A stretch of 64,000 nt of DNA from Gaiellasilicea sp963794385. Its GTDB lineage: Bacteria > Actinomycetota > Thermoleophilia > Gaiellales > Gaiellaceae. Within the stretch, counting starts at the first letter, position 1. Every line of letters begins with the position of its first letter. Of the stretch, positions 17,994 through 27,303 are shown piece by piece. The notes under the pieces were generated by a model. It saw only the letters and a list, made by a program, of their open reading frames with translations, ran no database searches and was not told the origin of the DNA. The position numbers and the translations under genes were made by a program. Where the stretch lies: contig CAWCDT010000007.1 of the NCBI GenBank assembly GCA_963794385.1, forward strand, positions 124,001-188,000, given 5' to 3'.

Positions 17994-19679
17994 TCAGCTG
18001 AGGGCGGCGGGGATCGCGGAGACGATGTCTCCTGCGGTCAAGCCGACCTGGCGGCCGAAGCCACGGGCGGCGAGCCCGTGCGCGGTCGCGGCGGCGGCCG
18101 CCGCAAACCGCGGCTCGACGCCCTTCGCAAGGAACGCGGCCACGATCCCGGTGAGCACGTCGCCCGTGCCCGCGGTCGCGAGCCCGGGCGCGTCGGTGAC
18201 GCACACGAGCGTCGCTTCCCCCGGCGCGGCGACGATCGTGTCCGCGCCCTTGAGCAGGCAGACGGCGCCGAATCGGTCCGCCCCGCGCCTGGCCGCCTCG
18301 AGACGGTGCGCGTTCACCCACGCCGAGTCCTCGCCGAGGAGGCGCGCCAGCTCGCCCGCATGCGGAGTGAGCACCGCGCGCGCGCCCCAGTCACCCGGCT
18401 CGAGCTCGTGCAGGCCGTCCGCGTCCAGCACGAGCGCGTGGTCGCCGAGGGCGAGCAGCTCGTCGCGCAGCCGCTTCGCCTCGGACGTCCGGCCGAGTCC
18501 GGGGCCGATCGCGAGGGCGCGCGCCTTGCCGGCGACGTCGAACGCGCCGGCCCAGGTCACCTTCACCGGTTCGAGCAGCCTTGTCTCGACGACGGGCAGC
18601 GATGCCTCCGGCACCGCGACGGCGACGTAGCCTGCGTCGGCACGGAAGGCGGCGGCCGCGGCCAGGCAGACCGCTCCCGTGAGACCGGGCGCGCCGCCGG
18701 CGACGAGCACCGCTCCCGCGCTGTACTTGTTGTCCTCGGGCCGCTTCCGGGGGACGAGCGAGAGGATCTCGCGGGTCACGAGCCGCAGCTCGGTCGGCGC
18801 CGGCTCGAGCCCGATGTCGGCGACGGCGATCTCGCCGGCGTGGAAGAGCCCGGGCGCGATCGCGAGCCCCGCCTTCAAGCCGTGGAACGTGACGGTGAGC
18901 TCGGCGCGCACCGCCGCTCCGGCCACCTCGCCCGTGGACGCATCTACGCCCGACGGCACGTCGACCGAGACCACGGGCGCGGCCGCAGCGTTGATCCGCT
19001 CGATCGTGGCCGCCGCTTCCTCGCGCGGCTCGCCGCGGAAGCCCGTCCCGAAGAGCGCGTCGACGATCACGTCAGCCTGCTCGACGGCGGTCGTCTCGAC
19101 CGCGTCCCGGCCCTCCTCGCGCAGGATCCGCGCCGCGATCCGGCCGTCGCCTCCGTTCGCGCCGCCTCCACAGACGACGGCGATCCGGCGCGCGTCGGTG
19201 TAGCGCTGCAGCACCTCGCGGGCGACGGCCGCTCCGGCGCGCTCCATCAGCACCTCGACGTCGTGCCCCTCCTCGGCGGCCTTCATCTCGGCCGCGGTGT
19301 AGAGCGGATCAGAGCATCGCGTGACGACGGCCACTGCGGAGGCAAGCTCGCGCGAGTGCGTCATCGAGAGGTCGATCGCACCCGCTCCGACCCTCTCCGC
19401 CCAGGCCGCCACGCGCCCGGAGAGCCGCACCGACGGCTTCGGGCGCCCGGCGATCTCGATCTCTTTCCAGGCGAACGCGCGCGCGACGCCGAACCCGAGC
19501 GCCTTGCCGACGGCCTCCTTGCCGGCGAAACGGCCCGCATAGCTCTCGGCCGGGTTCTTGCGCGAGTCGCAGTACGCCTGCTCGGCGGGCGTGAAGCAGC
19601 GGTCGCGAAAGCCCGCGTAGCGGTCGAGCGAGCGGCGCACGCGCTCGATCTCGATCAGGTCGACCCCGACCCGAGTCAC
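17994..19679 (-). CDS. nnr: Holo-ACP synthase fused to bifunctional NAD(P)H-hydrate repair enzyme
   Basis: A 561-residue triple fusion. Residues 1-120 are AcpS (VGVDLIEIERVRRSLDRY and FAGKEAVGKALG), which loads phosphopantetheine on acyl carrier protein. Next is NnrE, the NAD(P)HX epimerase (CGGGANGGDGR, VDALFGTGFRG, SVDVPSGVDA). Last is NnrD, the ADP-dependent dehydratase (DADGLHELEPG, LTPHAGELARLLG, GTGDVLTGI). The start GTG at 19679 overlaps the stop of the upstream HAD gene by 4 bases. Separate acpS, nnr and alr genes are often neighbours in actinobacteria, so the fusion fits that order. Confidence 0.85.
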   Translation of the reverse strand: MTRVGVDLIEIERVRRSLDRYAGFRDRCFTPAEQAYCDSRKNPAESYAGRFAGKEAVGKALGFGVARAFAWKEIEIAGRPKPSVRLSGRVAAWAERVGAGAIDLSMTHSRELASAVAVVTRCSDPLYTAAEMKAAEEGHDVEVLMERAGAAVAREVLQRYTDARRIAVVCGGGANGGDGRIAARILREEGRDAVETTAVEQADVIVDALFGTGFRGEPREEAAATIERINAAAAPVVSVDVPSGVDASTGEVAGAAVRAELTVTFHGLKAGLAIAPGLFHAGEIAVADIGLEPAPTELRLVTREILSLVPRKRPEDNKYSAGAVLVAGGAPGLTGAVCLAAAAAFRADAGYVAVAVPEASLPVVETRLLEPVKVTWAGAFDVAGKARALAIGPGLGRTSEAKRLRDELLALGDHALVLDADGLHELEPGDWGARAVLTPHAGELARLLGEDSAWVNAHRLEAARRGADRFGAVCLLKGADTIVAAPGEATLVCVTDAPGLATAGTGDVLTGIVAAFLAKGVEPRFAAAAAATAHGLAARGFGRQVGLTAGDIVSAIPAALS

Positions 19680-20452
19680 AGCGAGCGGTTGATCCAGTCG
19701 GGAACCTGCCCGATCGAGCTGAGCACCGCGTCCGGGATCGTCGAGGAGCGCTCGAGCGTCTCCGGGCGGAACTTCCCTGTGCGGAGGAGCAGCGTCTTCA
19801 TGCCGAAGAGCTGCGCCCCCCGGACGTCCTGTTCGAGATCGTCGGTCACGATCCAGGTCAGCTCGGGCTCGGCGTCGAGCGCGGCGAGGGCTGCAGCGAA
19901 GCTCGCGGCGCTTGGCTTGCCGACGACCGTCGCCTCGACCCCCGTCGCGTACTCGAGCGCGGCCACGAACGCGCCGCCGTCGAGCATCGGCCCGCGCGCC
20001 GTCTGCCACCACGGGTTCTTGTGCAGGCAGAAGAGGTCGGCGCCGGCCTGGATCTCAGTGAAGGCGCGCGCGAGGTTCATGTGGCTGAAGACCTGATTCG
20101 TCTCCGGGGTCTCGTCGCAGCCGCCGAGGAGGACGGCGTCGGCGCTCTCGCCGACGAGATCGATCTCGGCCAGATCCGGCACGATCGCGGACATGACAAG
20201 CGCATAGACACGACGACCGCCCAGCTGCTGCGCCGCTGCGATCGGCGTCGTTTGGAGCTCGTCGTCGTCGAGCCCGAACCCCATTGCGCGGAGCTCCTCC
20301 GCGAGCGCGGCTCGCGAGCGCGTCGAGTTGTTGGTGACGAAGCGGAGCCGGTGTCCGTCCACACGCAGCCGCGCCACCGCCTCGACCGCGCCCGGGATTG
20401 GCTCGCCGGAGACATGGAGGACGCCGTCGACGTCGAGCAGAATGGCGGCCAT
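19676..20452 (-). CDS. HAD-IIA family hydrolase
   Basis: A 258-residue HAD phosphatase of the NagD/phospholysine-phosphohistidine type. Motif I is LLDVDGVLHVSG, where the first Asp is the nucleophile. Motif II is RFVTNNSTRSR, and the C-terminal region TVVGKPSAASF plus TWIVTDDLEQDVRGA provides the Lys and the Asp pair. The start is ATG at 20450-20452, two bases from the ATG of the divergent reading frame. Coupled to acpS-nnr. Substrate is not evident. Confidence 0.87.
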   Translation of the reverse strand: MAAILLDVDGVLHVSGEPIPGAVEAVARLRVDGHRLRFVTNNSTRSRAALAEELRAMGFGLDDDELQTTPIAAAQQLGGRRVYALVMSAIVPDLAEIDLVGESADAVLLGGCDETPETNQVFSHMNLARAFTEIQAGADLFCLHKNPWWQTARGPMLDGGAFVAALEYATGVEATVVGKPSAASFAAALAALDAEPELTWIVTDDLEQDVRGAQLFGMKTLLLRTGKFRPETLERSSTIPDAVLSSIGQVPDWINRSL

Positions 20453-20471
20453 GCCGGAGGAGTCTATTCGG

Positions 20472-20861
20472 GTGACGCGCTCGGTCGTGCTCCCGCTCGC
20501 GGAGGTGGAGCTCCGCTTCTCGCGCTCGAGCGGACCCGGCGGCCAGCACGCAAACACGGCCGAGACGCGCGTCGAGGCGGTCCTGGACGTCGAGGCCACC
20601 ACGGCGCTGACGGAGCGCCAGAGACAGCGCGTGCTCGCGAAGGCGGGCAGAACGCTTCGCGCTGTGGCGCAGGACGAACGGAGCCAGTCGCGCAACCGCG
20701 AGCTCGCCGTTGAGCGGCTCGTCGAGCAGCTGCGCGAGGCGCTGAAGGTGGAGCGGCGCCGCGTCCCGACGAAGCCGACACGGGCCTCCCGCGAGCGCCG
20801 GCTGGAAGCGAAGAAGCGGCGCTCGCAGACGAAGAAGCTCCGGCGCGCGCCCGGTGACTAG
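20472..20861 (+). CDS. arfB: Peptide chain release factor-like protein, ArfB/YaeJ type
   Basis: A 129-residue ribosome rescue hydrolase. The GGQ motif lies in SRSSGPGGQHANTAETRVE near residue 20, and the basic C-terminal tail (RRLEAKKRRSQTKKLRR) is the part that enters the empty mRNA channel in the family. It hydrolyses peptidyl-tRNA on ribosomes stalled without a stop codon. I chose GTG at 20472 because GGAGGAG stands 9 bases upstream. An ATG at 20451 is in frame but would overlap the divergent HAD start. Confidence 0.9.
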   Translation: MTRSVVLPLAEVELRFSRSSGPGGQHANTAETRVEAVLDVEATTALTERQRQRVLAKAGRTLRAVAQDERSQSRNRELAVERLVEQLREALKVERRRVPTKPTRASRERRLEAKKRRSQTKKLRRAPGD

Positions 20862-21450
20862 GGTCGGCTCTGGGTTGGTGGACGTGCCGGCAAGCGCCGC
20901 GTGGCGTCATCTGGACGCTCGCGTCGGGTTCGAGGTCGTCTTTCTGCGCAAGGAGCAGGACGGCTACTCCCTCGAGGGCCACTCGACTGCGGTCGAGGAC
21001 GGCGTGGCCTGGGGTATCCGCTACGCCATCACGGTCGACCCGAGCTGGCGCACGCGCTCGGCTCACATCGTCGGCCTGTCGGAGCTGGGGACACGCGAGG
21101 TGGGGCTCGAAGTTGACGGAAACGGCAGGTGGCGGATCGACGGCAGGCCCGCGCCGCATATCGACGGCTGCCTGGACGTCGATCTCGAGGCATCCGCGTT
21201 CACCAACGCCTTCCCGGTACACCGCCTCGGGCTCGAGGTGGGGCAGCGCGCCGACGCTCCCGCCGCCTACGTCCGGGCGCCGGGCCTGGAGGTCGAGCGG
21301 CTGGAGCAGAGCTATGCCAGGTTGCCCGACGTCGGTTCGCAGTCGCGCTACGACTACGCGTCACCCACGTTCGACTTCAGGGCCGAGCTCGTCTACGACG
21401 AATTCGGCCTCGTGCTCGAATACCCGGGCATCGCCGTGCGAGTCGCCTGA
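20854..21450 (+). CDS. Putative glycolipid-binding protein (PF06475-like)
   Basis: A 198-residue protein resembling the putative glycolipid-binding family around Pseudomonas PA1994. Conserved-looking blocks are GYSLEGHSTAVEDG, YAITVDPSWRTR, PAPHIDGCLDVDLEASAFTN, and SQSRYDYASPTFDFRAELVY with LVLEYPG at the end. The start is GTG at 20854, overlapping the ArfB stop by 8 bases. The ligand is unknown. Name based on family recognition, not on any visible catalytic motif. Confidence 0.72.
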   Translation: MTRVGSGLVDVPASAAWRHLDARVGFEVVFLRKEQDGYSLEGHSTAVEDGVAWGIRYAITVDPSWRTRSAHIVGLSELGTREVGLEVDGNGRWRIDGRPAPHIDGCLDVDLEASAFTNAFPVHRLGLEVGQRADAPAAYVRAPGLEVERLEQSYARLPDVGSQSRYDYASPTFDFRAELVYDEFGLVLEYPGIAVRVA

Positions 21451-21471
21451 CGGCGGGCGTACACTCGCCCC

Positions 21472-22911
21472 GTGGACGTGCTCCGGCTCGCGAGCCTGCT
21501 CGAGGAGCTCCCGCCCGAGCGGACGCGGCTGCTGGACAACCTCGGCCGCATCCGCCGCGAGATCGGCCCGCTCACGCCCGAGCTCTCCGACGCGCTCGCC
21601 GACCAGATGAACCTGCGCCGGGGCGACGTCCACGAGGTCGTCTCCTTCTACTCCTTCCTGCAGGTGCCGGTGGACGCTGTCCGGGTCTGCACGGGACCTG
21701 TCTGCGACTCCGCCGGCGCGCGTGAACTGCTCACGGGCGGCGCGATCGAGGTGCCCTGCCTCGGCCACTGCGAGCTCGCCCCGGTCGTCCTGCACGGCGA
21801 CGAGGTCGCCGGCGGCGTTACCCACACCACGAATGGCTTCCTGCTCGAGCCCGACGACGTACGCGAGCCGCCGGACCTGACGCAAGACGAGGTCCTGGAA
21901 CGGCTCGAGGCGTCGGGGCTGACCGGCATGGGTGGCGCGGGCTTCCCGACCTGGCGCAAGTGGGACGCGGTCCGACGCGAGCCCGGGCCTCGCATCGTGA
22001 TCGTGAACGCCGACGAGGGCGAGCCGGGGACGATCAAGGATCGCTACGTGATGGAGCTGCGCCCGCAGCTGCTGCTCGAAGGGCTCGTCGCAGCGATGCG
22101 CTTCTGCGAGACGGACGAGGCCTACATCTACCTGCGCGAGGAGTACGCCAACGCGCGGGCGAGCCTGCGCGAGGCGATCGCCGCCCGCGAGCTTCCCGTC
22201 GAGCTCGTCATCGGCGCGGGAGCCTACATCTGCGGCGAGGAGACGGCGATGCTCGAGTCGATGGAAGGCCGGCGCGGGATGCCGAGGCTCCGCCCACCGT
22301 TTCCGGCGCAGGTGGGCTACCTCGGCCGGCCGACGCTGATCAACAACGTCGAGACTCTCGCGCACGTCGCCCTGATCCTCCGCGGCGACTGGCAGCCGGT
22401 GCGGCTCTGGTCCGTCACCGGCGCCGTCGCGAGGCCCGGCTGCTACGAGGCGCCGCTCGACGTCACGGTCCGCACCCTGATCGACGACTACGCGGGAGGT
22501 CTGACGACCGAGCCGAGCGCGATCGTTCCCGGCGGCGCCGCGAGCGGGATCCTGCCGCCAGCGGCGCTGGACACGGCGCTCACACGCGAGGCGCTCGCCG
22601 AGTGGGGCTGCGGCGTCGGCTCGGCGGCCGTCCAGGTCTTCCCCAGCACCTATTCCCCGCTCCGGTTGCTCGCGGAGACGATGCGCTTCTTCGCCGAGGA
22701 GTCGTGCCAGAAGTGCACGCCCTGTCGGATCGGGAACCGCGCGCTCCACGCGGTCTTCGCCGGCGAGCGAACAATGACGCCCGACACGCGTGACGAGTGG
22801 CTCGAGGCGATGGCGCTGACGTCGATCTGCGGGCTCGGACAGGCGGCGCCGATTCCCGTTCGGAATGCGTTCCGGCACTGGCCGGAGCTGTTCGAGGCGG
22901 TCTCCGCATGA
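21472..22911 (+). CDS. NAD-dependent formate dehydrogenase beta subunit (NuoE-NuoF fusion)
   Basis: A 479-residue diaphorase subunit. The N-terminal 130 residues are NuoE-like with a [2Fe-2S] site (CTGPVC then CLGHC). The rest is NuoF-like: GMGGAGFPTWRKW, NADEGEPGTIKDR, GAYICGEETAMLESMEGRRG and INNVET for FMN and NADH, and a [4Fe-4S] site ESCQKCTPCR plus a later Cys. It passes electrons from the alpha subunit to NAD. The start is GTG at 21472. It overlaps the methyltransferase by 4 bases (ATGA), and the whole operon is coupled this way. Confidence 0.88.
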   Translation: MDVLRLASLLEELPPERTRLLDNLGRIRREIGPLTPELSDALADQMNLRRGDVHEVVSFYSFLQVPVDAVRVCTGPVCDSAGARELLTGGAIEVPCLGHCELAPVVLHGDEVAGGVTHTTNGFLLEPDDVREPPDLTQDEVLERLEASGLTGMGGAGFPTWRKWDAVRREPGPRIVIVNADEGEPGTIKDRYVMELRPQLLLEGLVAAMRFCETDEAYIYLREEYANARASLREAIAARELPVELVIGAGAYICGEETAMLESMEGRRGMPRLRPPFPAQVGYLGRPTLINNVETLAHVALILRGDWQPVRLWSVTGAVARPGCYEAPLDVTVRTLIDDYAGGLTTEPSAIVPGGAASGILPPAALDTALTREALAEWGCGVGSAAVQVFPSTYSPLRLLAETMRFFAEESCQKCTPCRIGNRALHAVFAGERTMTPDTRDEWLEAMALTSICGLGQAAPIPVRNAFRHWPELFEAVSA

Positions 22912-23903
22912 GCGCCGACCTGCTGCGGCTCCTGTCGGGCTACCGCGCCACGCAGGCGATCCACGTCGCCGCGGTGCTCGGAATCCCCGACGTCCTTGCA
23001 GCGGGCGCGAGGCGCAGCGATGCGCTCGCCGAGGAGGTCGGCGCCGACCCCGACGCCCTCTACCGGCTCCTGCGCACCCTGGCGGCGATCGGCGTCCTCG
23101 AGGAGGACGGCGAGCGCGCCTTCGCGCTGACGCCGCTGGGCGAGCCGTTGCGCACCGACGTCCCTGGCTCGCTCCACGGGTGGGCGCTGCTCGTGGGCCG
23201 CGCCGAGCACTGGCGTTCCTGGGGCAACCTCGAGCACAGCATCCGCACGGGCGAGAACTCCTTCCGCGCGCTCTACGGCACGGACATCTGGGAGTGGCGG
23301 GCGGCCCGGCCGGAGGAGAGCGCGATCTTCGACGGAGCGATGCGGTCGCTGACCACGCTCTCGAACCGCGCTCTCCTGGACGCGTACGACTTCGGCCGTT
23401 TCGGCACGATCGTCGACGTCGGCGGTGGCAACGGCACGCTGCTGGCCGCGATCCTGGGCGCTCACACGGATGCCCGAGGCGTCCTCTTCGACCAACCGCA
23501 CGTGATCACAGGCGCCGCGACGGTGCTCGAGGCCGTCGCCGATCGCGTCGACATCGTCGCCGGCAGCTTCTTCGAGTCGGTGCCGGAGGGCGGGGACGCC
23601 TACATCCTCAAGTCGATCGTCCACGACTGGGAGGACGAGCAGGCGATCGAGATCCTCCGGGTGTGCAGAGGCGCGATGTCGCCGGCGGCGACGCTGCTCG
23701 TGATCGAACGGATCCTCGCTCCGCCGAACGAAGACGCCGATGGGAAGTTCTCCGACCTGAACATGCTCGTCATGCCCGGCGGCCGAGAGCGTACGGAGGG
23801 CGAGTACGCCGCACTCTTCGAGAAAGCGGGGATCCGTCTCGCCCGAACCGTGGAGACCGCCGGCGGCTTCGCCGTGATCGAGGCCGTAGGATCGGACGCA
23901 TGA
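22908..23903 (+). CDS. O-methyltransferase (Methyltransf_2 type)
   Basis: A 331-residue SAM-dependent O-methyltransferase. An N-terminal winged-helix dimerisation domain (LLRLLSGYRATQAIHVAAVL, EVGADPDALYRLLRTLAAIG) precedes the Rossmann domain with SAM motif VDVGGGNGTLLAAIL. The putative catalytic His is in KSIVHDWEDEQAIEIL. The family methylates hydroxyl groups of aromatic or carotenoid compounds. It is inserted between the two formate dehydrogenase subunits with ATGA overlaps at both ends. No link between such an enzyme and formate oxidation is known to me. Confidence 0.88.
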   Translation: MSADLLRLLSGYRATQAIHVAAVLGIPDVLAAGARRSDALAEEVGADPDALYRLLRTLAAIGVLEEDGERAFALTPLGEPLRTDVPGSLHGWALLVGRAEHWRSWGNLEHSIRTGENSFRALYGTDIWEWRAARPEESAIFDGAMRSLTTLSNRALLDAYDFGRFGTIVDVGGGNGTLLAAILGAHTDARGVLFDQPHVITGAATVLEAVADRVDIVAGSFFESVPEGGDAYILKSIVHDWEDEQAIEILRVCRGAMSPAATLLVIERILAPPNEDADGKFSDLNMLVMPGGRERTEGEYAALFEKAGIRLARTVETAGGFAVIEAVGSDA

Positions 23904-26593
23904 TCGAGTTCACGCTCGACGGCCGCACCGCGACGGCGAGCGAGGGGGAGCTGCTCGTCGACGCGGCAGCGCGGAACGGCGTCTTCATCCCGACCCTCTG
24001 CCACGACGACAAGCTCGACCCGTACGGCGGTTGCCGCATGTGCGTCGTCGGCGTCGAGGGAGCGCCGCGGCCCCTGCCGGCTTGCGCGACGCGCGTCGCC
24101 GACGGGATGGTCGTCTCGACGAACTCGAGCGTGCCGCAGCTGCGCAAGACGCTGACCGAGATGCTGCTCTCCGAGCACCTGAACGCCGACCCGGGCGGGC
24201 GACCGAACGAGCTCACTGACCTCGCCGAGGAGCTCGGCGCCGAAGCCCCGTTCATTCTCCCGGACGCCAAGCGCGAGCCGTACGCCGACCGGAACCGGCT
24301 GATGGGCTATGAGCCGGACACCTGCATCCTCTGCAACCGCTGCGTCCGCTACACGCAGGAAGTGATGCAGTGCTCGGCACTCTCGCTCGAGGGCCGCGGG
24401 CCGGAGGCGCGGATCGTCCCCACCTGGAGCCGCTCCTGGCTCGACACCGAGTGCGAGCTCTGCGGCGGCTGCCTGCAGACGTGCCCGACCGGCGCGATCT
24501 ACGAGAAGTTCCTCGAGGGTGCGGGCGTCGAGGAGCGCGCCCTCGAGCAGGTGAAGACGACCTGCACGTTCTGCGGCGTGGGCTGCCAGCTCGACCTCAA
24601 CGTCGACCCCGAGACGAAGCGGATCGTGAAGGTGACCTCGAAGCCGGAGTACGTCTCGAACGAGGGCAACCTCTGCGTCAAGGGACGCTTCGCCTTCAAC
24701 TTCGTCCACCACCCGGACCGCCTGACCGAGCCGCTCGTCCGCGGAGAGGACGGTGAGCTGCACGAGACGACATGGGAGCACGCGCTCCAGGTCGCCGCCG
24801 ACGGGCTCAAGGGGGTGATGGAGCGCCATTCCCCGCAGCACGTCGGGGTGCTCAGCTCGGCCCGGCTGACGAACGAGGAGAACTACCTGATCCAGAAGCT
24901 CGCCCGGACGGGGCTCGAGACCCACTCCGTCCACTCGTGCGAGGCCACCTGACACGCTCCGACCCTCTACGGCCTGGTCAGGTCGTTCGGCAGAGGCGCC
25001 TCCACCAATTCGATCCCCGAGATCGAGAACGCCCGCTTCATGCTCGTGATCGGCTCGAACACGACCGAGGCGCACCCGGTGCTCGCGCTCCGGATCAAGA
25101 AGGCCGTCCGGAAGGGTGCGACCCTCGTCGTCGCCGACCCGCGCGCGATCTGGCTGACGAAGCTCGCGAAGCGGCACCTGCAGCTCCGCCCCGGCTCGGA
25201 CGTGTGGCTCCTGAACGCGCTCATGCACGTGATCCTCGAGGAGGGGCTTCAGGACGACGCGTACATAAAGGCCCACTGCGAGGACTTCGAGTCGGTGCGG
25301 GACGTCGTCGCCCGCTATACGCCCGAGGAGGCGGAGCGCGTCACCGGCGTCTCCGCCGAGGCGATCCGCGCGACCGCGCGCGAGTACGCGACCGAGCGGC
25401 ACGCGGCGATCTTCTACACGCTCGGGATCACCGAGCACGCCTGCGGCGTCGACAACATCTGGTCGCTCGCGAACCTCGTTCTCATGACGGGGCATCTCGG
25501 CTACGAGTCGACCGGTCTGAACGCGCTCCGGGGCCAGAACAACGTCCAGGGGCTGAACGACTCCGGCGCGAACCCGCACTACTTCCCCGGTTACCAGCCG
25601 TGGGACGACCCGGAGGTGCGTGCGAAGTTCGCCGCCGCCTGGGGCGTCGACCTGCCCGAGCGGGCCGGCTACCGGCTCGACCAGATGATGTCCGGGCTCC
25701 ACGACGGCCGGATCAAAGCGCTCTACCTGATCGGCGAGAACCCCGCGCAGACCGAGCCGAACGCACATCACGTCGAGGAAGGGCTGTCGAAGCTCGAGTT
25801 CGTCGTCGCGCAGGACCTCTTCCTGAACGAGACCTCGACGCGCCACGCCGACGTCGTCTTCCCGGCGTCGAGCTTCGCCGAGAAGGACGGCACGTTCACG
25901 AACACCGAGCGGCGGATCAACCGCGTCCGCGCCGCCGTGCCGCTCCCCGGGAACGCGCGCGGCGACCGCGAGATCGTGATCGCGCTCGCCCGCGCGCTCG
26001 GCTGCGACTGGCCGGACTACCCGGATGCGGAGTCGGTCTGGAACGAGCTCGCCGATCTTTGTCCGAACTGGGAGGGAATCCGCTACGACCGGCTCGAGCA
26101 GGAAGGGCTCCAGTGGCCCTGCACCTCCCGCGACCACCCCGGCACGATGTTCCTGCACGAGGAGCACCCGTCGCGGCCGTCCGGGAAGGGCAAGTTCCAT
26201 CCGGTCGAGTACCAGCCGCCGATCGAGGAGCCGGATGCCGAGTACCCGTTCGTGCTCACGACCGGCCGGACGCTCTACCACTACAACTCGGCGACGATGA
26301 CGATGCGCGAGGACGGGATCACCGACAAGCAGGTCGACCCCTTCGTCGAGCTCGCGCCTGAGGACGCCTCCGCGCTCGGCGTTGCCGAGGGCGACCGGCT
26401 GCGGCTCGTCTCGCGGCGCGGCGACCTCGAGGCCCGCGTGCAGCTCTCCGACCGCCTCTACCCCGGCCTCGTCTGGATGGCGCTCCACTTCGCCGAGGCC
26501 CGGGTGAACTGGCTCACGCACGACGTCGGCGACTCCTTGATCGGCACACCGGAGTTCAAGGTGTCCGCGGTCCGGCTCGAACGTCTGGTTTGA
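23900..26593 (+). CDS. fdhF: Formate dehydrogenase alpha subunit, selenoprotein (Sec351)
   Basis: An 897-residue catalytic subunit read through an in-frame TGA at 24950-24952. Order of domains: a [2Fe-2S] domain (CHDDKLDPYGGCRMC), two [4Fe-4S] sites (CILCNRC and CELCGGCLQTCP), a further cluster domain (CTFCGVGC, GNLCVKGR), the molybdopterin domains and a dinucleotide-binding C-terminus. The context CEAT-U-HAPTLYGLVRSFG and then NSIPEIENA matches the Sec site of E. coli FdhF. It oxidises formate to CO2. The start ATG overlaps the methyltransferase stop. A SECIS-like hairpin follows at 24964-24996. Confidence 0.92.
24964..24996 (+). promoter_or_regulatory. Predicted bacterial SECIS of formate dehydrogenase
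   Basis: An upper stem GGCCT (24971-24975) pairs with AGGTC (24980-24984) around the tetraloop GGTC. An outer stem CCTCT (24964-24968) pairs with AGAGG (24992-24996). The loop starts 23 nt after the TGA. The E. coli fdhF element also presents GGUC in its apical loop, the part bound by SelB. This is a good match to the expected position and loop. Confidence 0.7.
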
Positions 26594-27303
26594 AGAGCAA
26601 TACAGCGATCGGCTCACCGCGGCGGCATGTCGCCGAGTGCGAGTCGACCCAGCTCCTGCTCGGCGCGGACGATCCGGAGGGCGCGATCGCGACCACCGAC
26701 CACCAGACTGCCGGGCGCGGCCGTCTCGGACGGAACTGGGTCGAGGTTCCCGGTACGTCGGTGCTCGTGTCGGTGCTGCTCCGGCCGCCCCCGGAGCTCG
26801 ACGCACCGCAGCTTTCCCTCGTGGGCGGCCTGGCGGCGGCGCTCGCCGCGGAGCAGGCGTTGGAGCTCGCGGCCCAGATCAAGTGGCCGAACGACGTCAT
26901 GATCGACCGCCGCAAGGTGGCGGGCGTGCTCGCGGAGGCGCGCGAGGGCGTCGTCGTCCTCGGCATCGGCGTCAACGTCAACCAGACGCGCGAGGAGCTA
27001 CCGGAGGACGCGAAGGTGCCGGCCGCGTCGCTGCGGACGGTCGACGGGCGCGTGCGGGATCGGGAGGAGCTGCTCGCGTCCATGCTGGAGCGCCTGGACG
27101 GCTTCTATGCCGCCTGGCGCGACGGCGGCCTCGACGCGGTCTACGACGACCTCGGCGCGCGCGACTTCCTCCGTGGGCGGCGGGTCGTCGTCGACGGGAT
27201 CGGCGGCGTCGCGCAGATGATCACTCGCGACGGCCGGCTCGAGATCGAGACGACGTCAGGCCCGGTGCTCGTCCAGAGCGGTGAGGTCGTCTTCGAGCGC
27301 TGA
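26590..27303 (+). CDS. birA: Biotin--[acetyl-CoA-carboxylase] ligase
   Basis: A 237-residue class I biotin protein ligase without the DNA-binding domain. The biotinyl-AMP loop GRGRLG is at residues 42-47, the catalytic Lys is in IKWPNDVMID (Lys98), and GIGVNVNQ follows. A small C-terminal domain (RRVVVDGIGGVAQMITRDGR) is present. The start is TTG at 26590, overlapping the formate dehydrogenase stop (TTGA), so it is the last gene of that operon. Its end overlaps mobA on the other strand by 48 bases. Confidence 0.9.
   Translation: MKSNTAIGSPRRHVAECESTQLLLGADDPEGAIATTDHQTAGRGRLGRNWVEVPGTSVLVSVLLRPPPELDAPQLSLVGGLAAALAAEQALELAAQIKWPNDVMIDRRKVAGVLAEAREGVVVLGIGVNVNQTREELPEDAKVPAASLRTVDGRVRDREELLASMLERLDGFYAAWRDGGLDAVYDDLGARDFLRGRRVVVDGIGGVAQMITRDGRLEIETTSGPVLVQSGEVVFER

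Noticed and set aside
24950..24952. Truncation of formate dehydrogenase by a nonsense mutation
   Set aside because: The TGA is at the known selenocysteine position, the sequence on both sides is intact and a SECIS-like hairpin follows.
23600..26806. A long open frame antisense to the formate dehydrogenase alpha subunit
   Set aside because: No recognisable domain; explained by the strong third-position GC bias of the sense gene.
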